From contig CAIYIS010000007.1 in assembly GCA_903926385.1 (NCBI GenBank), forward strand, positions 135,614 through 199,613: 64,000 nucleotides of DNA, in the 5' to 3' direction. A program made the position numbers and the translations under genes. This document shows, piece after piece, positions 16,797-25,132 of the stretch. This stretch comes from an uncultured Bacteroidota bacterium. Its GTDB lineage: Bacteria; Bacteroidota; Bacteroidia; 2-12-FULL-35-15. The notes below the pieces were generated by a model. That model was not told the DNA's origin, searched no databases, and saw only the letters and a program-made list of their open reading frames with translations. Each line of letters begins with the position of its first letter. Position 1 is the stretch's first letter.

Positions 16797-17462
16797 ATGG
16801 GTAGTGAATTACAAAACCTTTCGGACTTTGAGTTTAATGAAAAGTTGAGGATAATTTGGGATAACAATAAATGTGGAATTGAAATTTCTCCAGTTTATCA
16901 AGCACAAGTTAGAAAAAACACTGTTACTTTCCTTTCACTCAATCCCTCACTTCTGCCCTCCGAAAAAGGAAAAGCATCATTAGGAAATAATATTCATCCT
17001 CCATTCCCAATGATTGATTGTATGAAAGAAAGTCCAAATCCATTCTACAATAAATTTTATGAAATAAATAAGAAAATAATTAACGAGCAATGGACAGTTA
17101 TTGACTTGCTTTATATTCGCGATTCTAACCAAAAGAAGATTGAGGAAATTTATAATACGGAGAATGGAAAATATTTTATTAATGCTCAGGTTCAGCTAAC
17201 ACTAGACATTATAAAAAAGATACAACCTAAATTAGTTATTGTATCTAATAGGTTTGTAGAAACTATTCTTCTTGAATTTGAGGAATTCAAAGCAAATGCG
17301 AAAGTTGATAATGATAACATATATAGGTATGAAGGTATACCTTTCATTATGCGTGAAAGTGGCTTTATTGGTAGTAGGTATTGGCAAACAGAAAAATATA
17401 ATAATAAGCGAGAAAAGATGTACGGAGAAATAAATAGAGTTATTACACAACTATCAAAATAG
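16797..17462 (+). CDS. Possible uracil-DNA-glycosylase-fold protein
   Basis: I place the start at the ATG at 16797 (221 residues), because the longer frame from 16728 would overlap the upstream repeat gene. The chain has VTFLSLNPSLLPSEK near residue 45, which resembles the first active-site loop of the UDG superfamily (GxNPG type), and later IKKIQPKLVIVSNRFVETIL, which resembles the strand-helix that follows in that fold. A final HPS-type loop is not clear, so catalysis is uncertain. The family call is tentative. It closes a three-gene AT-rich run with the DnaB-like ATPase and ends at a strong terminator. Confidence 0.6.
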   Translation: MGSELQNLSDFEFNEKLRIIWDNNKCGIEISPVYQAQVRKNTVTFLSLNPSLLPSEKGKASLGNNIHPPFPMIDCMKESPNPFYNKFYEINKKIINEQWTVIDLLYIRDSNQKKIEEIYNTENGKYFINAQVQLTLDIIKKIQPKLVIVSNRFVETILLEFEEFKANAKVDNDNIYRYEGIPFIMRESGFIGSRYWQTEKYNNKREKMYGEINRVITQLSK

Positions 17463-17471
17463 GAATTAACC

Positions 17472-17497
17472 CCAATGTGCTTAGCACATTGGTTTTG
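17472..17497 (+). terminator. Rho-independent terminator
   Basis: CCAATGTGC (17472-17480) and GCACATTGG (17484-17492) form a perfect 9-bp stem with a TTA loop, followed by TTTTGTT. It ends the DnaB-like/repeat/UDG-like run. Confidence 0.8.
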
Positions 17498-17507
17498 TTA
17501 TTTGTAA

Positions 17508-18707
17508 ATGAAAAAGTATTTAATTCAAATACCAATTTTGTTTTGTTTATTAGAAGCAAGTTCTCAAAACCTTGTTCCAAACGGAAATTTTGAAACTTTA
17601 AGTTCTTGTATCACTGGGCCTACAGCAATAAACACCGCAATACCTTGGTACAACCCTAATGGTACATCAACCTCTGGTTATTTTAATGCTTGTGCTCCAG
17701 GTAGTGGTTCAAGTGTACCATGCCAAGCAGGTTGCTTTTATTATCAATTCCCTCATTCGGGTGTAGGAATGGCAGCAGCAGAATGTGGCTCAATCGCAGT
17801 GGCAGATTACAGGGACTATATTCAAGTACAATTAACAAATCCTTTAATAAATAATAAATGTTATTATGTTGAATTTTATACGAATCACGCAAATGAAAAT
17901 GGCGGAGGTTATGCAGTTAATAATATTGGAGCATATATTTCTACAACTCCTATTTCATGCGCGATTCAACACCCATTAAATTTAACCCCTCAAATACTAT
18001 TGCCAGGAAATCCAGTAATAAGTGATACAATAAATTGGATAAAAGTATATGGGGCTTATCAGGCAATTGGCGGAGAAGATTATATTACCATTGGTAATTT
18101 TAATTACGACACAAACACGACATTTCAACTTATGGGCACTTTAAATTATGTTCCGGAAGCATATTATTACTTTGATGATGTAAGTATTAATGAAATCGGC
18201 AAACCAAATGTAGGAGTAGATACTACAATATGTTTAGGAGATAGTGTACAACTGGGTATTAATAATTATGAAGGTTTACAATATGAATGGCAACCAACAG
18301 CAGGTCTAAGCAATGCAGGCATTGCCAACCCTTATGCAAAACCATCCATTACCACCACTTATATCCTTCAACAAACATCTCCTTGCGGTATTTTAAAAGA
18401 TACAGTGGTAGTAACTATTGGCGGGTGCACTGTGGCAGTTGAGGAGTCAAATAAAACTCCATCATTTAAATTGTACCCTAACCCAAGTTCAGGTGAATTT
18501 ACCCTTGAATTGGATTTAAAAACAAACGACAAAGTAACTATTGAAGTTTATAATTTGCTTGGTGAAAAAGTTCTTGAACAAAAAGTAAACGGAATGACAG
18601 GAAAAAATAAATATCAAATTGATTTAACAAAAACAACCGATGGAATTTATTTTGTTACTACTCATTTCGGCAACGAAAGTCTTTTTGCTAAAATTATTAA
18701 AAATTAA
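17508..18707 (+). CDS. Secreted protein with T9SS type A sorting domain
   Basis: The 399-residue protein has a signal peptide (MKKYLIQIPILFCLLEASSQ) and begins the mature chain with NLVPNGNFETLSSC, a start common to many Bacteroidota secreted proteins with a carbohydrate-binding-like jelly-roll domain. After about residue 235 there is a short Ig/PKD-like segment (GVDTTICLGDSVQLGI, TTTYILQQTSPCG) and then the C-terminal domain LYPNPSSGEFTLELDL to KIIKN, the T9SS type A sorting signal. It is expected to be exported, cleaved and anchored at or released from the surface. Ligand unknown. It is followed after 24 bases by another T9SS cargo gene. Confidence 0.85.
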   Translation: MKKYLIQIPILFCLLEASSQNLVPNGNFETLSSCITGPTAINTAIPWYNPNGTSTSGYFNACAPGSGSSVPCQAGCFYYQFPHSGVGMAAAECGSIAVADYRDYIQVQLTNPLINNKCYYVEFYTNHANENGGGYAVNNIGAYISTTPISCAIQHPLNLTPQILLPGNPVISDTINWIKVYGAYQAIGGEDYITIGNFNYDTNTTFQLMGTLNYVPEAYYYFDDVSINEIGKPNVGVDTTICLGDSVQLGINNYEGLQYEWQPTAGLSNAGIANPYAKPSITTTYILQQTSPCGILKDTVVVTIGGCTVAVEESNKTPSFKLYPNPSSGEFTLELDLKTNDKVTIEVYNLLGEKVLEQKVNGMTGKNKYQIDLTKTTDGIYFVTTHFGNESLFAKIIKN

Positions 18708-18731
18708 AAATGTAATTTTGTTTCCACAATA

Positions 18732-19946
18732 ATGAAACAAAAATTATACAAATACCATCTAACATTTGCAATCATACTTTACAGTATGGTTGCAAATGCA
18801 CAATGGGTGCAACAAACAAGCGACACCACTGATGCACTTCAATCCGTTTATTTTATTAATGCTGACACAGGTTATACCGTTGGCGGTATTTATGGTATTC
18901 ACGGAACTATTTTAAAAACTACAAATGGAGGTATAAATTGGATAGGACAACCAAGCGGAACTATTAGTGAATTAACTTTTGTTCGTTTTACAAGTATTGA
19001 TACTGGTTATGTAACAGGTTTAGATGGAACAATTCTAAAAACAAATAACGGAGGGGCTTCTTGGCATCCATTAGTCAGCGGAACAACTTTTGATTTAAAT
19101 TCAATTTTCTTTCTCAATTCAAGCACAGGTATTATCGTTGGCGGTAGTCCCATGTCAGGCCAAGCAATCATATTAAAAACAACAGACAGAGGCGCTTCTT
19201 GGACATCACAAATTTCAGGAATTCAAACAATACTAACTTCTGTATATTTCACCGATACTCTCAAAGGTTGGGCTGTCGGTCTATACGGGACAATCTTTAA
19301 AACAATTGACGGAGGTAATAATTGGACTTTACAACCAAGCGGAACAACTGATAATTTCTTTTCAATTCACTTTCCTGACTCTAATACAGGTTATATAGAT
19401 TGCGGAAATTATAATTTACTTAAAACTATTGATGGTGGGTCTAATTGGTTCTCTATCTCAATCCCCATTACAGGTACTCATTCAATATATTTTACTTCTG
19501 CTGATACGGGTTATGCTGTTGGTTCGCCCCCCGCAATTGTTAAAACAATAGATGGCGGTGCAACTTGGCATAATCAATGTATGTGCGGAACAAATTTCCA
19601 TTCTATCTTTTTCCCAAACGCCAATACAGGTTATCTTGTTGGCGATAATGGAAAAATATTTAAAACTTCAAATTCTGGTGGAGGCTATATCGGCATCCAA
19701 GAACTAGAAAACAATAATCAAATAATACTTTCCCCTAACCCCACAACAGGCCTATTTACTATACAATCAGAAAAAAACAAAATAGAACAAATCAAAATCA
19801 CTAATCTATTAGGTGAACGAGTTTATCAAGCAACTACTGAAACCATACTCATTACAATAGATTTAACCAACCAGCCTAAAGGAATTTACTTTATCGAAGT
19901 AAACACAGAAAATAGTAATTCAAATAAAAAAATAATATTTTATTAA
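18732..19946 (+). CDS. Secreted YCF48/BNR-type beta-propeller with T9SS sorting domain
   Basis: After the signal peptide (ending VANAQ) this 404-residue protein consists of about seven propeller blades with the pattern F-D-TGY-VG-GTILKTT-GG-W, for example GTIFKTIDGGNNWTLQPSG and TGYVTGLDGTILKTNNGGASW. This is the YCF48-like/photosystem-II-assembly-like propeller often found in secreted Bacteroidota proteins; here it has no link to photosynthesis. The last 75 residues (LSPNPTTGLFTIQSEK to KKIIFY) are a T9SS type A sorting domain. It is probably co-transcribed with the preceding gene. Confidence 0.88.
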   Translation: MKQKLYKYHLTFAIILYSMVANAQWVQQTSDTTDALQSVYFINADTGYTVGGIYGIHGTILKTTNGGINWIGQPSGTISELTFVRFTSIDTGYVTGLDGTILKTNNGGASWHPLVSGTTFDLNSIFFLNSSTGIIVGGSPMSGQAIILKTTDRGASWTSQISGIQTILTSVYFTDTLKGWAVGLYGTIFKTIDGGNNWTLQPSGTTDNFFSIHFPDSNTGYIDCGNYNLLKTIDGGSNWFSISIPITGTHSIYFTSADTGYAVGSPPAIVKTIDGGATWHNQCMCGTNFHSIFFPNANTGYLVGDNGKIFKTSNSGGGYIGIQELENNNQIILSPNPTTGLFTIQSEKNKIEQIKITNLLGERVYQATTETILITIDLTNQPKGIYFIEVNTENSNSNKKIIFY

Positions 19947-19953
19947 AATATTA

Positions 19954-19983
19954 TTTGCATAATCCAAATATTATGTATATTTG
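19954..19983 (+). promoter_or_regulatory. Bacteroidota promoter for the gene at 20023
   Basis: TTTG at 19954-19957 and TATATTTG at 19976-19983 give a -33/-7 pair with an 18-base spacer. The -7 box overlaps the first codon of the longer possible frame (19981), which supports the ATG at 20023 as the real start. Confidence 0.6.
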
Positions 19984-20022
19984 CAACGCGTATTTGAAAC
20001 ACTAACTTTAAAATTTATCATC

Positions 20023-20763
20023 ATGGCATCATCATCAGAAACAGGACACGCTAAAAATGTAGCAAACTTCGAAACATTAAAAGGATTCTGCAATGGCTAC
20101 GGCTCGCAGTACGACCCTTCAAAAGCAAACATCAAACTCACAGCATTAGGCACAAAGCTCACAGCCGCTCAAGGAGCCCTCACCAATGTCAATTCACTTC
20201 TCCCAGCTTGGCAAAATGGTGTCGATTCACGAGAAATCATTTTCAACCCTTTTAGCAAATTAGTTACTAAAATTCAAAATGCTGTCGAAGCATCCGATGT
20301 CACAGTACAATTTATAAAAGATGTAAAAACACTCACACGTAAATTACAAGGCAAAAGAGCAACACCTAAAATTAAAGACAACCCAGCAACACCCGAAGAC
20401 GAAAGCCTTAAAAATATTTCAGCATCACAAATGTCATTCGACCAGCGCATCGAAAATTTTGACAAACTCATTACCCTCCTTGCATCCAATTCCGCTTACA
20501 CACCAAGCGAAACAGCCGTAAAAGTGGCAACACTTACCACCCTAAAAGGTACAATGTCATCCTCCAATACCAATGTCAAAGATGCTTACACACCATTAAG
20601 CAATGCCCGTATTTCAAGAGATGTTATCCTATATGACGACAACAACGGCTTAGTTAAATGTGCATCTGACGTAAAAAAATACATTAAAAGTGTATTTGGT
20701 GGCACATCTGCCCAATATAAACAAGTAAGCAAACTACAGTTTAAGAAACCTAAAAAACCGTAA
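20023..20763 (+). CDS. Unknown alpha-helical protein
   Basis: From 20023 this is a 246-residue, lysine-rich, soluble protein starting MASSSETGHAKNVANFETL. It has no signal peptide, no membrane segment and only one or two Cys. Predicted long helices (KLTALGTKLTAAQGALTNVNSLLP, in part; FDQRIENFDKLITLL; KCASDVKKYIKSVFGG) suggest a helical bundle with the inner repeat-like phrases LTTLKGTMSSSNTNV and LTALGTKLTAAQGAL. I do not recognise a family with a function. It has its own promoter, is followed by a 21-bp minisatellite, and its codon use is closer to the fdh genes than to the AT-rich DnaB-like gene. Confidence 0.75.
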   Translation: MASSSETGHAKNVANFETLKGFCNGYGSQYDPSKANIKLTALGTKLTAAQGALTNVNSLLPAWQNGVDSREIIFNPFSKLVTKIQNAVEASDVTVQFIKDVKTLTRKLQGKRATPKIKDNPATPEDESLKNISASQMSFDQRIENFDKLITLLASNSAYTPSETAVKVATLTTLKGTMSSSNTNVKDAYTPLSNARISRDVILYDDNNGLVKCASDVKKYIKSVFGGTSAQYKQVSKLQFKKPKKP

Positions 20764-20784
20764 TTCGGAAACAACCTACCTCTA

Positions 20785-20973
20785 AGTGGAAAAACCTTTC
20801 CGCTTAGAGGAAAAACCCTCCCGCCAAGCGGAGAATTCCATCCGCCAAACGGAGAAACCCATCCGCAAACTGGAAAAACTTTCCCGCAAAGTGGAGAAAC
20901 CCTCCCGCCAAGTGGAAAAATCCATCCGCAAAACGGAAAAAGCCTCCCGCAAACTGGAGAAACCTTCCCGCCA
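20785..20973. repeat. 21-bp minisatellite, array D (9 units)
   Basis: Nine 21-bp units with consensus AGTGGAGAAACCCTCCCGCCA run without any length change. Frames on both strands stay open because of the period (heptapeptide LEKPSRQ on the plus strand), but no start context or export signal is seen. Sequence differs from arrays A and B, yet the period and the GTGGA...TCCC layout are shared. It lies between the unknown helical gene and fdhA. Confidence 0.95.
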
Positions 20974-21016
20974 AATCCCCAAATCCTTAATCCTACTTCC
21001 TAAATCCTACATCCCT

Positions 21017-21115
21017 TATTCGTATATTCGTATCATTCGTATTTCGTAAAGCCCCTCAAGTATTTCGTAAAGCCTCCCTTATTCGTAAATTCGTAACTAT
21101 TCGTATTTCGTAAAA
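21017..21115 (+). repeat. Cluster of nine TTCGTA motifs
   Basis: Within about 100 bases the hexamer TTCGTA occurs nine times in phrases such as ATTCGTATATTCGTATC and ATTTCGTAAAGCC, the latter repeated three times with small changes. It lies 140 bases before fdhA and directly after array D. A role is unknown; it may be a simple-sequence remnant or a binding-site cluster. Confidence 0.7.
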
Positions 21116-21254
21116 AGTCTTCAAAACATGATATTCATCACATCCCCCTTTCAACCCACATTAAGTATTATACTTTTAATTACATTTGCTTCGTGGTGCA
21201 AGTGCCAAGCATTTTCACCGCTCAATATCGAATTTCATAAACAATTAATATGTT

Positions 21255-23987
21255 ATGCAAATCACTATCAACAATCAATCTTTTTTAGCTAACGAAGGCG
21301 AAACCGTACTCGATGTTGCCAAACGAAATGGCATTTATATCCCTACTCTTTGCTATCATGCCAAAACAGGCCCGGCCGCCAAGTGTCGTGCCTGCATCGT
21401 TGCTGTCGATGGCATGCGTGGTTTTCAAACCTCCTGCAATCTCAAAGTGCGTGAGAGTATGAACATCTCCACCCAAAGTCCTGCTGTCATTCAAGCCCAG
21501 CGCACCGTTGTCGATTTAATGCTTGCATCCGGCTATCACAATTGTCTTGCCTGCGAACGCAGCGGCACATGCGAACTTCAAGATGCCTGTTACCATCTCG
21601 GTATCGAAAAAACCACTTTCCCCGATCATCCAACGGGCCGAAAAGACGAATCTTCTCAGTTCATCACCATCGATTACGATAAATGCATTAAGTGCGGGCG
21701 ATGCGTAGCAGCCTGCAATCATTCTGTTGTCAACGAAGTCTTAGGTTTCGGTTACCGCGGCCTCGAAACCACTATCATGTGCGATGACGATATTCCAATG
21801 GGACAATCCACCTGTGTTCAATGCGGAGAATGTGTTCAGATTTGCCCTACCGGAGCCCTCACCGATACCAAATCAAGAGGCAAAGGGCGTTTCTCCGAAT
21901 TCGAAAAAGTAAATACCACCTGTCCTTATTGTGGAGTTGGATGTCAGCTCACACTTCATGTTGATAAAGCAAAGAACAAAGTAGTGCGAGTTACAGGCCG
22001 CGAAGTATGGCCAAACAACGGTATGCTTTGCGTAAAAGGCCGCTATGGTTTCGAATTTCACGACAGCCCAAAACGCTTGCAGTATCCAATGATTAAGAAA
22101 AATGGAATTCACGAACGTGCCACTTGGGACGAAGCCTTAGACCTCATTGCTTCCAAAATAAAAACTACTGTCGATAAATACGGCCCCGATGTATTTTCAG
22201 CCTTAGGTTCCGGACGCATCACCAACGAAAATAATTATGCCATTCAAAAATTCACACGTGCAGTTGTAAAAACTAATAATATCGATCACTGCGCACGAAC
22301 CTGCCATGCACCCACTGTTGCTGGCTTGGCTCATGCTTTCGGAAGTGGAGCGGCTACCAATTCAATCAACGAAATTTTAGAAACCGAGTTGATGTTCGTT
22401 ATTGGTTCCAACATGACCGAAGCTCATCCTGTCGTTTCTTATTATGTCAAACGTGCTGCGCAAAACGGAGCAAAACTAATAGTTTGCGACCCCCGTAGAG
22501 TCGACATTGCTCATTGGTCTGATTTATATGTTCAATTAAGAGTAGGCACTGATGTTCCTTTTCTCAACGGTCTCATGAGCGAGATTCTCAATAACGGATG
22601 GCATGACGAAGAGTTCATGAAAAACAATACCGAGAATCCCGAAGAGATGAAAAACTGGCTGAAAGGTTATACCATTCAGGAAGCGTCTGCCGTGTGCGGA
22701 GTGCCTGTTGATAAAATGAAGCAGGTCGCTAAAATGTTAGGCGAAGCTAAAAAAGTAAGTATTCTTTATACACTTGGAATCACCGAACATATTTGCGGAA
22801 CAGATAATGTGAAAACACTTGCCAATTTACAAATGATACTCGGACATCTTGGCAAACGTGGCTGTGGTGTAAATCCTCTTCGCGGACAAAATAATGTTCA
22901 AGGTGCCTGCGATATGGGAGCATTGCCAAATGTATTTCATAATTATCTATCGTGTATCAACGAAACCATGATTGAAAAGATGGAGAAAGACTGGGGTGTA
23001 ACTGGTTTATCTCGTAAAGAAGGTTATAAATTACCTACCATGCTTCACAAAGCCACAACAGGCGATACAAAAATATTATTCTGTGTTGGTGATAATACAG
23101 TTCAAACCGAACCAAACACTGCAAAAACAATCAAAGAAATTGAAGCCCTCGATTTCCTTGTTGTAGTTGATATTTTCCCGAATATGACTACCGAATACGC
23201 TGATGTTATTTTGCCTGATGTATGTTTTAATGAAGATGATGGCACATATTCTAATCTCGACAGAAGAGTTCAGTTCTTGCGCAAAGCAGTGAATGCACCC
23301 GGTGAGGCTCGCCCTACCTGGTGGATTATGCAAGAGCTTGCCAAACGTATGGGCTTCGATTTGAAGTTTACCTCAGCAGAGTCCACCTGGGAAGATATGC
23401 GCAGAAGCGGAACCATAATGGGTGGTATTACTTACGAACGAATTCAGGAAATCGGTTTGCAATGGCCTTGTCCTACTATTTATCATCCCGGAACTCCTAT
23501 TTTACATTTAAACGGTAAATTCACAAGAGGTAAAGGATTGTTTTCTCAAACGCATTATCGTCCGCAAGCCGAGTTGCCTGATAAGGAATATCCGTTTATA
23601 CTTTCTACCGGACGAAGATTGTGGCATTATCATACAGGAACACAAACAAGGAATTCAATTGGTTTGGAAAATATATTCCCCGAAGAGTTACTCGAGATTA
23701 GCCCTGTGGATGCAAAACGAATGAACATAAAAACAGGCGATATGGTAAAAGCTAGCAGTCGCAGAGGTTCCATCACGTTGAAGGCATGGGTTACCGAGCG
23801 TTCTCCCGAAGGAGTAACTTGGTGTGCATTCCATTTCCGCGAAGCACACGCCAATGTACTTACCAACGATGCCTATGATAATGTTACCGAAACACCCGAA
23901 TACAAAGCTTGTGCAATCAGCATTGAAAAAGTAAGCGATGGAGTGGAAGTAACCGTGGATAGAGGTTTCCGTCAAGCACGACCATAA
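21255..23987 (+). CDS. fdhA: NAD-linked formate dehydrogenase, catalytic subunit (set 1)
   Basis: The 910-residue protein combines a NuoG-type N-terminus with a molybdopterin oxidoreductase. It has a 2Fe-2S domain (Cys33, 44, 47, 61), a His-Cys3 cluster (His95, Cys97, 100, 106), a double 4Fe-4S ferredoxin (Cys144-154 and Cys187-197), the Moco-proximal 4Fe-4S site (Cys223, 226, 230, 259) and the active-site CARTCHAPT with Cys350 and His351, the Cys form of the formate dehydrogenase Sec/Cys-His pair. The C-terminal molybdopterin-binding domain begins near LSTGRRLWHYHTGT. It catalyses formate oxidation to CO2, or the reverse, with a Mo or W cofactor. Its redox partners are probably the NuoE/NuoF-like subunits encoded 5.8 kb upstream. 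Confidence 0.94.
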   Translation: MQITINNQSFLANEGETVLDVAKRNGIYIPTLCYHAKTGPAAKCRACIVAVDGMRGFQTSCNLKVRESMNISTQSPAVIQAQRTVVDLMLASGYHNCLACERSGTCELQDACYHLGIEKTTFPDHPTGRKDESSQFITIDYDKCIKCGRCVAACNHSVVNEVLGFGYRGLETTIMCDDDIPMGQSTCVQCGECVQICPTGALTDTKSRGKGRFSEFEKVNTTCPYCGVGCQLTLHVDKAKNKVVRVTGREVWPNNGMLCVKGRYGFEFHDSPKRLQYPMIKKNGIHERATWDEALDLIASKIKTTVDKYGPDVFSALGSGRITNENNYAIQKFTRAVVKTNNIDHCARTCHAPTVAGLAHAFGSGAATNSINEILETELMFVIGSNMTEAHPVVSYYVKRAAQNGAKLIVCDPRRVDIAHWSDLYVQLRVGTDVPFLNGLMSEILNNGWHDEEFMKNNTENPEEMKNWLKGYTIQEASAVCGVPVDKMKQVAKMLGEAKKVSILYTLGITEHICGTDNVKTLANLQMILGHLGKRGCGVNPLRGQNNVQGACDMGALPNVFHNYLSCINETMIEKMEKDWGVTGLSRKEGYKLPTMLHKATTGDTKILFCVGDNTVQTEPNTAKTIKEIEALDFLVVVDIFPNMTTEYADVILPDVCFNEDDGTYSNLDRRVQFLRKAVNAPGEARPTWWIMQELAKRMGFDLKFTSAESTWEDMRRSGTIMGGITYERIQEIGLQWPCPTIYHPGTPILHLNGKFTRGKGLFSQTHYRPQAELPDKEYPFILSTGRRLWHYHTGTQTRNSIGLENIFPEELLEISPVDAKRMNIKTGDMVKASSRRGSITLKAWVTERSPEGVTWCAFHFREAHANVLTNDAYDNVTETPEYKACAISIEKVSDGVEVTVDRGFRQARP

Positions 23988-24014
23988 AAGATATTTTATT
24001 AATGAATACAATTA

Positions 24015-24088
24015 GCCACAAAGACTCAAAGACACAAAGGTTCACAAAGTAATAATGACATTTCTTAGTGCCTTAGCGCCTTTGTGGC
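24015..24088. repeat. Palindromic dispersed repeat (GCCACAAAG ... CTTTGTGGC)
   Basis: The 74-base element begins GCCACAAAG and ends with the exact reverse complement CTTTGTGGC (24080-24088). Its left half has the phased words ACTCAAAGACACAAAGG and its right half CTTAGTGCCTTAGCG. Elements of this look are common between genes in Bacteroidota and other phyla. It lies between fdhA and the ferritin-like gene. Confidence 0.7.
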
Positions 24089-24115
24089 AATCTTTTTAAC
24101 TTAAAACAAAACAAA

Positions 24116-24574
24116 ATGAACTTTACAGACATCAACAAACTAATTGATTTTGCAATAGAGCAAGAAAATGCTGCTTATGCTTTCTATAAAGCCGCAGCTG
24201 AAAAGGTAACAAATCCGGGAGTAAAACAACTCTTCGAAGAGTTAGCACAAGACGAAAACGGGCATGCTAACTTGCTCGAAATGTATCGAAGAAACAAAGC
24301 TTTGGGTTCAATATTTAAAACACAGGTAATCGATTATAAAATTGCTGAAACACAAGATATGCCAGCCCTTTCTACTGATATGAAACCTGCTGATGCAATA
24401 GCAATAGCCATGAAACGTGAGCAACAAGCAGCAGAATTATACCGCTCTCTTGCCAAAAATGCAAACGATGGTACCGAAAAGGAAGCTCTTGAAAACCTTG
24501 CCAACATGGAAATGGGCCACAAGCATAAACTAGAGAATGCTTTTGTGGACATAGGTTATCCTGAAGTGTTTTAA
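24116..24574 (+). CDS. Ferritin-like (rubrerythrin-type) di-iron protein
   Basis: The 152-residue protein is a four-helix bundle with two E...ExxH-type metal-site helices pairs: EQENAAYAFYKAAAE and ELAQDENGHANLLE in the first half, MKREQQAAELYRSLA and LANMEMGHKHKLE in the second. This is the erythrin domain of rubrerythrin-like proteins; the rubredoxin tail is absent. Such proteins commonly handle peroxide or iron. Its place next to oxygen-sensitive molybdenum/iron-sulfur formate dehydrogenase genes suggests a protective or iron-handling role, which is inference. The gene follows fdhA after 128 bases and may share its transcript. Confidence 0.9.
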   Translation: MNFTDINKLIDFAIEQENAAYAFYKAAAEKVTNPGVKQLFEELAQDENGHANLLEMYRRNKALGSIFKTQVIDYKIAETQDMPALSTDMKPADAIAIAMKREQQAAELYRSLAKNANDGTEKEALENLANMEMGHKHKLENAFVDIGYPEVF

Positions 24575-25132
24575 GAGTATATTGATTTTATTATCATTAT
24601 TTATTAAAGAAACCTCCTAACTGAGGCGAGAGCAATAACAATGGTATTGTATTTTGTTGATTATTCAACCTGTTATTTAATCTTTTGTTAAGAAAAAACT
24701 AGAAATCATGTTTGATTTCGATTTCTGTAATTAGGTGTAATTTTATTTAAACAATCAAAAAACACCATACCTTCAAAATGGTTATACGTTTTGTACAAAT
24801 GTTTATACAAATACCTTTTTTTCTCTTTTCTTATAAACTTTTTCTCGTTAAATATCATTTTATTTCTTTTGTAAGTTCAAAACTAAATGGCTGTTTATCA
24901 ATTCATATTTTTAAATGTAAGTACCCGTTTTCAATGCCCCACAAAACCTTTCGCAACTGTCCATAATTTTCATTTCTTCTATAAATACTTTAAATTTGGT
25001 TCTACAATATTCCGTACTTTTGCCAATATTATGACTAATATCATATTTTTATAAATGTAAATAATTCGATTTAAAACTTCATTTCTGCAGCTCTTTAGTT
25101 TTAAAAGAGATTGTAGTTAATGTTTAAAAAAA
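24575..25132. other. Long AT-rich intergenic region before fdhD
   Basis: This 558-base gap holds no convincing gene. A 62-codon frame (24778-24966) is hydrophobic but has no support. A promoter-like pair occurs at 24995-25022, which would leave a leader of about 105 bases before fdhD. I see no known riboswitch and no clear terminator for the ferritin-like gene. Confidence 0.5.
24995..25022 (+). promoter_or_regulatory. Bacteroidota promoter for the fdhD operon
   Basis: TTTG (24995-24998) and TACTTTTG (25015-25022) are separated by 16 bases, slightly short of usual. The -7 box is a full match. It would drive fdhD and the two set-2 genes. Confidence 0.5.

Noticed and set aside
20782-21049. Frames of 66 and 87 codons across array D
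   Set aside because: Same cause: nine in-phase 21-bp units stay open on both strands.
24778-24966. 62-codon hydrophobic frame before fdhD
   Set aside because: AT-rich DNA gives such Phe/Leu-rich frames by chance; no start context.
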